A stretch of 64,000 bases of DNA from NCBI RefSeq assembly GCF_015355765.1, contig NZ_JACWNA010000004.1, forward strand, positions 1 to 64,000, in the 5' to 3' direction. Source of the DNA: Actinomyces haliotis (GTDB lineage: Bacteria > Actinomycetota > Actinomycetes > Actinomycetales > Actinomycetaceae). The notes under the pieces were generated by a model. It was not told the DNA's origin, made no database searches, and worked only from the letters and a program-made list of their open reading frames with translations. Within the stretch, counting starts at the first letter, position 1; each line of letters starts with the position of its first letter. Shown in pieces: positions 56,816 to 64,000 of the stretch. Both the position numbers and the translations under genes were made by a program.

Positions 56816-56828
56816 TGACACAGTGTCA
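56816..56828. promoter_or_regulatory. TGACACAGTGTCA dyad before gyrA
   Basis: A perfect 6-bp inverted repeat with a 1-nt centre in the gyrB-gyrA spacer. A 12 of 13 match lies at 36811-36823 between trxA and the acetyltransferase gene. Possibly a regulator site shared by unrelated loci, but short enough to be coincidence. Confidence 0.3.
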
Positions 56829-56889
56829 CGAACTTGCTCCTCACCGTCGCTGAGCCCGTATCCCTCCCCCGGACACGCAAAGGACACCC

Positions 56890-59555
<2,666 letters not shown>

Positions 59556-59559
<4 letters not shown>

Positions 59560-60080
59560 GCCAGCCGGCATCCTTCCCGCCCGAGGGCACGAAGAGCCCC
59601 GACGCGAGCACTGCGTCCGCTGACGCCAGCGCGACGGGCTCCACCGAGGTCGCTGCCCCCTCCGGCGGCAAGCAGGCCGTGAAGAAGCCCGCCAAGAAGA
59701 AGACGGTCTCCGGCCCCCGCCGCGTCCGCCTCGCGCTGACGCGGGTCAACCCCTTCTCCGTCATGAAGGTGGCCTTCCTGCTGTCCGTGGCGATGGGCAT
59801 CATGGTGGTCGTGGCTGCGGCTTTCGTGTGGTTCATGCTCGACGCCATGCACGTGTTCTCCACGATCGAGGACCTCGTCAGCATCTTCATGGACACCTCG
59901 TCCAACGCCTTCACGGCGCTGCTCGAGTACATGAAGTTCTCCCGTGCCATCTCGATGGCCACGATCATCGCGGTCGTCAACATCATCCTGACGACGGCGC
60001 TCGCCACGATCGGGGCCTTCCTCTACAACATCACCGCGCGACTCGTCGGCGGGATTCATCTCACACTGGCGGACGAGTGA
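59556..60080 (+). CDS. DUF3566 membrane protein
   Basis: 174 residues. A disordered Ala/Ser/Lys-rich N-terminus (1-50) is followed by the DUF3566 core with two membrane helices, [24 protein letters not shown] (about 70-95) and [33 protein letters not shown] (about 133-165). It is conserved immediately downstream of gyrA across actinobacteria; function unknown. The ATG overlaps the gyrA stop by 4 bp, so translation is coupled. Confidence 0.9.
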
Positions 60081-60087
60081 TCTGATT

Positions 60088-60116
60088 TTGTCCGCCAGGA
60101 CGCGGTGGGTTACTCT
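60088..60116 (+). promoter_or_regulatory. Promoter of tRNA-Ile
   Basis: TTGTCC (60088-60093) and TACTCT (60111-60116) are separated by 17 bp, giving a start about 8 bp before the tRNA. A vegetative sigma-type promoter. Confidence 0.55.
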
Positions 60117-60130
60117 CTTCCGCGTCGCAC

Positions 60131-60204
60131 GGGCCTATAGCTCAGTTGGTTAGAGCGCATCCCTGATAAGGATGAGGTCGCTGGTTCGAGTCCAGCTAGG
60201 CCCA
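60131..60204 (+). tRNA. tRNA-Ile (GAT)
   Basis: A 74-nt cloverleaf. Acceptor GGGCCTA pairs with TAGGCCC, the D arm is AGCTCAGTTGGTTAGAGC, the anticodon loop is CTGATAA (anticodon GAT), and the T arm is CTGGTTCGAGTCCAG. The discriminator base is A. The 3' CCA is not encoded, so it needs the nucleotidyltransferase encoded at 26.6-28.1 kb. Confidence 0.97.
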
Positions 60205-60238
60205 CTACCATCCCGCGGTTGTCACGAGGAGGTTTCGG

Positions 60239-60373
60239 ATGAGGAACCGTCCCACCGTCGCAGCCGCGGTTTTCTCGTTCCTGGGCGTGATCGGCTACAC
60301 CGTGTGGCTGAGGCTCGAGGCGACCCGCGTGGAGCGGGCCGGATGGTCCGAGGTCAGCGACCCGGTCGACTGA
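60239..60373 (+). CDS. DLW-39 family micro-protein
   Basis: A 44-residue protein starting MRNRPTVAAAVFSFLG and ending WSEVSDPVD. One hydrophobic segment (VAAAVFSFLGVIGYTVWL) is followed by a charged tail with the W-x-E-x-x-D-P-V pattern of the DLW-39 family, found between tRNA-Ile and tRNA-Ala in many actinobacteria. GAGGAGG lies 6-7 nt before ATG. Probably a small membrane-associated protein; function unknown. Confidence 0.8.
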   Translation: MRNRPTVAAAVFSFLGVIGYTVWLRLEATRVERAGWSEVSDPVD

Positions 60374-60398
60374 CACCCCGACCGCACGGCGGTCACGA

Positions 60399-60474
60399 GG
60401 GGCCATGGCGCAATTGGTAGCGCACCTGCTTTGCAAGCAGGGGGTTACGGGTTCGAGTCCCGTTGGCTCCACCA
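60399..60474 (+). tRNA. tRNA-Ala (TGC)
   Basis: 76 nt including encoded CCA. Acceptor GGGGCCA pairs with TGGCTCC and contains the G3-U70 wobble that identifies tRNA-Ala. The anticodon loop is TTTGCAA (anticodon TGC) and the T arm is ACGGGTTCGAGTCCCGT. It is 25 bp after the DLW-39 gene and probably co-transcribed from the tRNA-Ile promoter. Confidence 0.97.
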
Positions 60475-60488
60475 GCTCTCACAGAGCC

Positions 60489-60524
60489 CGAAGGGGCCCG
60501 GCACGCACGTGCCGGGCCCCTTCG
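60489..60524 (+). terminator. Terminator after tRNA-Ala
   Basis: A perfect 16-bp stem (60489-60504 with 60509-60524) and a 4-nt loop, 14 bp after the tRNA. Confidence 0.85.
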
Positions 60525-60950
60525 CCGTGCTCGGGCGGGCGCAGGAGGCTGCGGGGCGATCCGCTCAGTGCCGAAGGCGCCTCGGGCAGGAGATGAAAGG
60601 CCGGTGGGAGGACCGGGTGGGGCACACGTGAGCCGTGTTCTAACAGCGGTGTCATTCCGGAGCCGATCGTCGCTGTCCCACTGTCTGAAACCACAAGAGA
60701 GGCGGCTGCCGGCGCACAGCGGTGGACGTCGGGACTCCCCAGGGTGTGGGTCATCGATGGGGAGACGGCGGGGCTCGGTACCAGTGCTTCTCCCCATCTG
60801 TGGACCGTGCTGTGGAGAATGACAGCCGTGTTGTTCCACAGCCGTGTGCACAGGTGTGGAGCAATGACACCCGTGTGCTTCCCCAGTCTCCACATGGTGG
60901 CGTAACCCTGTGGATAACCGTTCGGTTATCGTCGGCAGCGGCACGACAAC
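60525..60950. promoter_or_regulatory. DnaA-box-like cluster between tRNA-Ala and the rhomboid gene
   Basis: About 430 bp without a gene. It has one perfect reverse DnaA box TGTGGATAA (60909-60917), one with a single mismatch TGTGGAGAA (60811-60819), and weaker TGTGGA-containing sites (60799, 60855). GATAACCG-TT-CGGTTATC (60913-60930) is a perfect palindrome overlapping the best box. Three TGTCATT motifs also occur, two of them inverted. Function unknown; DnaA binding is inference. Confidence 0.5.
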
Positions 60951-60975
60951 GCCCCGCACCTGGCAGGTGCGGGGC
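60951..60975 (-). terminator. Terminator after the rhomboid protease gene
   Basis: GCCCCGCACCT (60951-60961) pairs perfectly with 60965-60975 around a 3-nt loop, 57 bp past the stop of the minus-strand rhomboid gene. Confidence 0.75.
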
Positions 60976-61032
60976 GTGCCGATGGGGTCCGTGGTGGGCT
61001 GCTCGAGGGACCGGGGAGCCGACGGCCCCAGG

Positions 61033-61872
61033 TCACAGGAGCAGGCGCAGGACGCAGCCGGCCACCAGGACGACACCGATGCCGACGGACCCCCAGACGC
61101 CCGCCGAGGTGCGACGCTCCCGTGGGGCCCACGCGTACAGGCTCGCGACCAGGGCGCCCGTGACCAGGCCGCCCAAGTGCCCCTGCCAGGAGATCCCCGA
61201 GCCCAGGAAGGAGATGAGGAGGTTGACCGCCAGGAGCCCGAGGATCGCGGAGGTGTCGCGACCGAAGCGGTGCTGGATGACGAACATGGCCCCGAAGAGG
61301 CCGAAGACCGCGCCCGAGGCACCCACCGTCGCCGTCCACCACGAGTCCCCGCTCGGGTCCGCCAGGCACAGGATCGCCGTCGAGCCTCCCAGGGCCGACA
61401 GCAGGTACAGGACGCAGTAGCGCCAGCGTCCGAGCACGGGCTCGAGGACGGTGCCGCACACCCACAGGGCCCACATGTTGAGGGCCAGGTGCATGAGGGA
61501 CGCGTGCAGGAAGGCGGTCGTCAGCAGACGCCACGGCTGCGAGGCGGTGAGGCCCGGCACCATCGCCAGGTCGCCGGTCACGGACGGCACGAGCCGCTGG
61601 GCGAGGTAGACGGCGACGCAGGCGACGATGAGCACCCTCGTCACCGTCGCGTCCGCGACGGCCGTCCCTCCCAGGAGCGTGCGCGCGCCACGGCGCCTCC
61701 CCGCCGACTCGCGGGCGCAGTCGACGCAGTGGACGCCGACCGAGCTGGCGACCTGGCACTCCGGGCACACCGGTCGTTCGCAGCGCTGGCAGCGCACGTA
61801 GGAGACGCGATCGGGGTGCCTCGGGCAGACAGGGGGCTGTCCGTCGTCGGCGACCGGCTGGGACTGGCTCAT
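61033..61872 (-). CDS. Rhomboid family intramembrane serine protease
   Basis: 279 residues. An N-terminal zinc-binding region (CPRHPDRVSYVRCQRCERPVCPEC, a B-box-like set of Cys/His at 16-52) is followed by six or so membrane helices. Catalytic S187 is in GASG, H232 in GHLGG, and the HxxxN of helix 2 is H128/N132, so the protease should be active. It cleaves membrane proteins within the bilayer; the substrate is unknown. ATG start; it lies 123 bp downstream of the cyclophilin gene on the same strand. Confidence 0.93.
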   Translation of the reverse strand: MSQSQPVADDGQPPVCPRHPDRVSYVRCQRCERPVCPECQVASSVGVHCVDCARESAGRRRGARTLLGGTAVADATVTRVLIVACVAVYLAQRLVPSVTGDLAMVPGLTASQPWRLLTTAFLHASLMHLALNMWALWVCGTVLEPVLGRWRYCVLYLLSALGGSTAILCLADPSGDSWWTATVGASGAVFGLFGAMFVIQHRFGRDTSAILGLLAVNLLISFLGSGISWQGHLGGLVTGALVASLYAWAPRERRTSAGVWGSVGIGVVLVAGCVLRLLL

Positions 61873-61995
61873 CGGGGCTCCTCGCGTGGGTACGGAGGAC
61901 GCCGCCGGACCGGAGTCGGTCCGACGGCGTCGTCAGCGTGGGGGCCGGCACGGCCGCGGGCCCGGAGCCCGCTCAGCCGCGCCGGCGGGGGTGGC

Positions 61996-62526
61996 TCACT
62001 CGGAGACGTCGACCGAGGTGATGACGACGTCCTGGAGCGGACGGTCGCGCGGGTCGGTGGCGACGGCAGAGATCGCGTCGACGACCTTGCGGGACTCGTC
62101 GTCGGCGACGGCGCCGAAGATGGTGTGCTTGCCCTGCAGCCACTCGGTGGGAGCGGTGGTGATGAAGAACTGGGAGCCGTTCGTGCCCTTGCCCAGGCGA
62201 CGGCCGGCGTTCGCCATGGCCAGCACGTACGGAGCCGTGAAGGTGAGGGAGGAGTCGATCTCGTCGTCGAAGACGTAGCCCGGGCCGCCGGTGCCGGTGC
62301 CGAGCGGGTCACCGCCCTGGATCATGAAGCCGGGGATGACGCGGTGGAAGATGACGTTGTCGTAGAGAGGCTCGTTGCTCTGCTCGCCGGTACGGGGGTC
62401 GGTCCAGGTCTTGTCACCGGTGGCCAGGCCCACGAAGTTGGAGACGGTCTCGGGAGCCTGCTCCGCGAAGAGCTCGAGGCGGATGTCGCCGAGGGTGGTG
62501 TGCAGTGTCGCTTCCATGGGCGTCAT
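61996..62526 (-). CDS. Cyclophilin-type peptidyl-prolyl cis-trans isomerase
   Basis: 176 residues. It catalyses proline isomerisation during protein folding, and with no signal peptide it is cytosolic. Core motifs are LELFAEQAPETVSNFVGLA, YDNVIFHRVIPGFMIQGGDP (catalytic arginine in FHRV), NGSQFFITTAPTEWLQGKHTIFG. The first of two close ATGs is annotated; the second, three codons on, is equally plausible. Neither has a clear ribosome binding site. Confidence 0.95.
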   Translation of the reverse strand: MTPMEATLHTTLGDIRLELFAEQAPETVSNFVGLATGDKTWTDPRTGEQSNEPLYDNVIFHRVIPGFMIQGGDPLGTGTGGPGYVFDDEIDSSLTFTAPYVLAMANAGRRLGKGTNGSQFFITTAPTEWLQGKHTIFGAVADDESRKVVDAISAVATDPRDRPLQDVVITSVDVSE

Positions 62527-62693
62527 CGTCGCACGGCGGCGCCCTGAGCAGCAGGGAGGCTCGTCCGTGTGACCGAGTGTTCACCCCAGGCAAAACGGCC
62601 CTGGGATCATTGGGCGTGGCCTGGGCAACAGTGCGACCATGAACCCCAGCCCGCAGTGGAAGACGTCCACGTCCTGACCAGGGAGTAGAGCAG

Positions 62694-63407
62694 ATGAGCC
62701 TTTGCAAGACCATCGACAAGAAGATCGACACCGACCAGATTCGCGAGGAGGGCGCCAGCCTCGTCGAGACCGTCGCCGAGCAGGCCGGCCGCGCCGCTGA
62801 GTGGCTCTCGCCCCGCGTCGACCGCGCCCGCGACGAGGCCGCCCGCTACGCCAAGGACGCGCAGTCCCGCCTCGAGCCCGCCTACGAGGAGTACCGCGCC
62901 CGCGTCACGGAGGACTACTACCCCCGCGCCCAGCGCGCCGCAGTCGCCGCCCAGGCCGCCGCGAAGACCCCCGGCACCGTGACCGAGCGCGCCGAGCGCG
63001 CCGCCGTCGCCGCCAAGAAGGCCGCCGTGGACCTGCCCTCGCCGCGCAAGCAGCACCGCTTCCTCAAGTGCCTCGGCTGGCTCACCGTCGCCGGCGCCGC
63101 CGCCGGTGGTGCCTACGTCGTGTGGCGCCGCAGCCAGCCCGTCGAGGACCCGTGGGCCGAGGAGTACTGGGCCGACTCCACCTCGGACACCGCCTCCACC
63201 CCGTCCACGGTGGACAACCTCAAGGCCAAGGCCACCGACGCCGCCGAGCTCGCCCAGGTCAAGGCCGCCGAGGTCAAGGACAAGGCGGCCGAGGTCGCCG
63301 GCCAGGCCAAGGAGAAGGCCGCCGAGGTCGCGGACCAGGCCAAGGCCAAGGTCGCCGAGAAGAAGGACGACGAGGAGGCCCCCTTCCCGTCCGAGCCTGA
63401 GATCTGA
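62694..63407 (+). CDS. DUF5324-like coiled-coil membrane protein
   Basis: 237 residues, very rich in Ala, Glu and Lys. An N-terminal amphipathic helical region (1-115) leads to one membrane helix (about 125-142, CLGWLTVAGAAAGGAYVVWRR). A segment EDPWAEEYWAD follows, then a second helical heptad-like region of KAAEVKDKAAEVAGQAKEKA type. The layout resembles DUF5324 proteins found near the origin in Streptomyces; function unknown. The start is ATG with GGGAG about 10 nt upstream. A perfect hairpin follows. Confidence 0.6.
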   Translation: MSLCKTIDKKIDTDQIREEGASLVETVAEQAGRAAEWLSPRVDRARDEAARYAKDAQSRLEPAYEEYRARVTEDYYPRAQRAAVAAQAAAKTPGTVTERAERAAVAAKKAAVDLPSPRKQHRFLKCLGWLTVAGAAAGGAYVVWRRSQPVEDPWAEEYWADSTSDTASTPSTVDNLKAKATDAAELAQVKAAEVKDKAAEVAGQAKEKAAEVADQAKAKVAEKKDDEEAPFPSEPEI

Positions 63408-63424
63408 TCAGCCCGCGCGCTGAC

Positions 63425-63458
63425 CGGGGCCCCCGCACCGCACGGTGCGGGGGCCCCG
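63425..63458 (+). terminator. Terminator after the DUF5324-like gene
   Basis: A perfect 16-bp stem (63425-63440 with 63443-63458) starting 18 bp past the stop codon. Confidence 0.8.
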
Positions 63459-63515
63459 CCACGTCCCGGGCGGCCCGACGGCCCAGTTGCTCCGCTCTCC
63501 CGCGTGCGGCGTCGA

Positions 63516-63521
63516 TAGCCT
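63516..63521 (+). promoter_or_regulatory. -10 element of the aldo/keto reductase gene
   Basis: TAGCCT ends 6 bp before the ATG at 63528, again predicting a leaderless transcript. The intervening GGGAG is too close to act as a normal Shine-Dalgarno. Confidence 0.4.
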
Positions 63522-63527
63522 GGGAGC

Positions 63528-64000
63528 ATGAGTACCGCGATCGACAGTCCCCTCATCACCCTCGCGCACGGCACCGGGGAGGGGACCGGCGTCGTCGCCG
63601 TTCCCCAGCTGGGCCTGGGCACCTACAAGGTCGACCCGGACGAGGCGCGGCGCGTCGTCGCCGAGGGCCTCGACGTCGGGTACCGGCACGTCGACACCGC
63701 CCAGATGTACGGCAACGAGGACGGCGTGGGCCAGGCGCTCGCCGAGTCCGGGCTCCAGCGCGCCGACCTGTGGGTCACGTCCAAGCTCAACAATCCTAAC
63801 CACCGACGCGACGACGCCCTCGCCAGCTTCGAGCGCACCATGACCGACCTGCGCCTGGACGTGCTCGACCTCTTCCTCGTCCACTGGCCGCTCGCCGAGT
63901 CCCAGGGCATCGACCTCGTCGACACCTGGCGCACCATGATCGAGATCCTCGGCACCGGGCGCGTGCGCGCCATCGGCGTCTCCAACTTTCAGGCCGAGCA
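63528..64000 (+). CDS. Aldo/keto reductase, 5' part only
   Basis: The first 157 codons of an NADPH-dependent aldo/keto reductase (2,5-diketo-D-gluconate reductase-like); the gene runs off the window. VPQLGLGTYKVDPDEA opens the barrel. The catalytic tetrad is complete: D56 and Y61 in HVDTAQMYGNED, K86 in TSKLNN, H119 in LVHWPL. RVRAIGVSNF follows near the cut. The substrate cannot be assigned from this part. It stands alone after a terminator. Confidence 0.88.
   Translation, partial: MSTAIDSPLITLAHGTGEGTGVVAVPQLGLGTYKVDPDEARRVVAEGLDVGYRHVDTAQMYGNEDGVGQALAESGLQRADLWVTSKLNNPNHRRDDALASFERTMTDLRLDVLDLFLVHWPLAESQGIDLVDTWRTMIEILGTGRVRAIGVSNFQAE

Overview
The window is GC-rich chromosomal DNA (around 70% G+C by eye) from an actinobacterium. 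It is most likely an Actinomyces or a close relative (Actinomycetaceae). The evidence is the origin-region gene order: cca, NUDIX, DUF6049, murJ with a pseudokinase, trxB-trxA, parB-parA, rsmG, jag, yidC, yidD, rnpA, rpmH, dnaA, dnaN, recF, dciA, gyrB, gyrA, DUF3566, tRNA-Ile, tRNA-Ala. Frequent GTG starts, an amylosucrase and a probable pyrophosphate-type PEP carboxykinase also fit. I see no phage, insertion sequence, CRISPR array or rRNA operon.

Layout. 1-8.1 kb: accessory metabolism, with an alpha-glucosidase, an L-serine dehydratase, an amylosucrase, a small NAD(P)-binding protein and a pyridoxal kinase whose first 24 codons are tandemly duplicated. 8.1-15 kb: replicative helicase dnaB, with a DnaA-box-rich upstream region, a MATE transporter, a DUF559-type protein flanked by short inverted repeats, and the rpsF-ssb-rpsR-rplI operon. 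15-24 kb: a class A penicillin-binding protein, divergent from a 1153-residue probable PPi-PEPCK, then a TipA-like MerR regulator and an MFS transporter. 24-28 kb: serine synthesis (serC-serA) and cca. 28-36.6 kb: a co-directional run NUDIX, DUF6049, murJ-pseudokinase, trxB, trxA with overlapping starts. 36.6-41.5 kb: sugar O-acetyltransferase, thrC, aminotransferase and D-Ala-D-Ala ligase.

41.5-51.3 kb is the chromosome partition and origin zone. Six parS sites lie within 2 kb: four in a gene-free kilobase and two inside parB. parA, rsmG, jag, yidC, yidD, rnpA and rpmH follow on the minus strand. dnaA and dnaN face the other way, with DnaA boxes upstream of dnaA and a box plus CTA-trinucleotide tract between dnaA and dnaN that looks like the unwinding element. 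51.3-60.5 kb: dnaN, recF, dciA, gyrB, gyrA, DUF3566, two tRNAs and a DLW-39 micro-protein. 60.5-64 kb: another DnaA-box-like cluster, a rhomboid protease, cyclophilin, a DUF5324-like membrane protein and an aldo/keto reductase cut by the window end.

Most of the window is conserved housekeeping. The points most worth checking are the pdxK internal duplication, the probable PPi-PEPCK, the murJ-pseudokinase reading frame with its own internal start signals, parS sites written into the parB coding sequence, the two DnaA-box clusters away from dnaA, and a long-range inverted repeat that would mask the trxB ribosome binding site.
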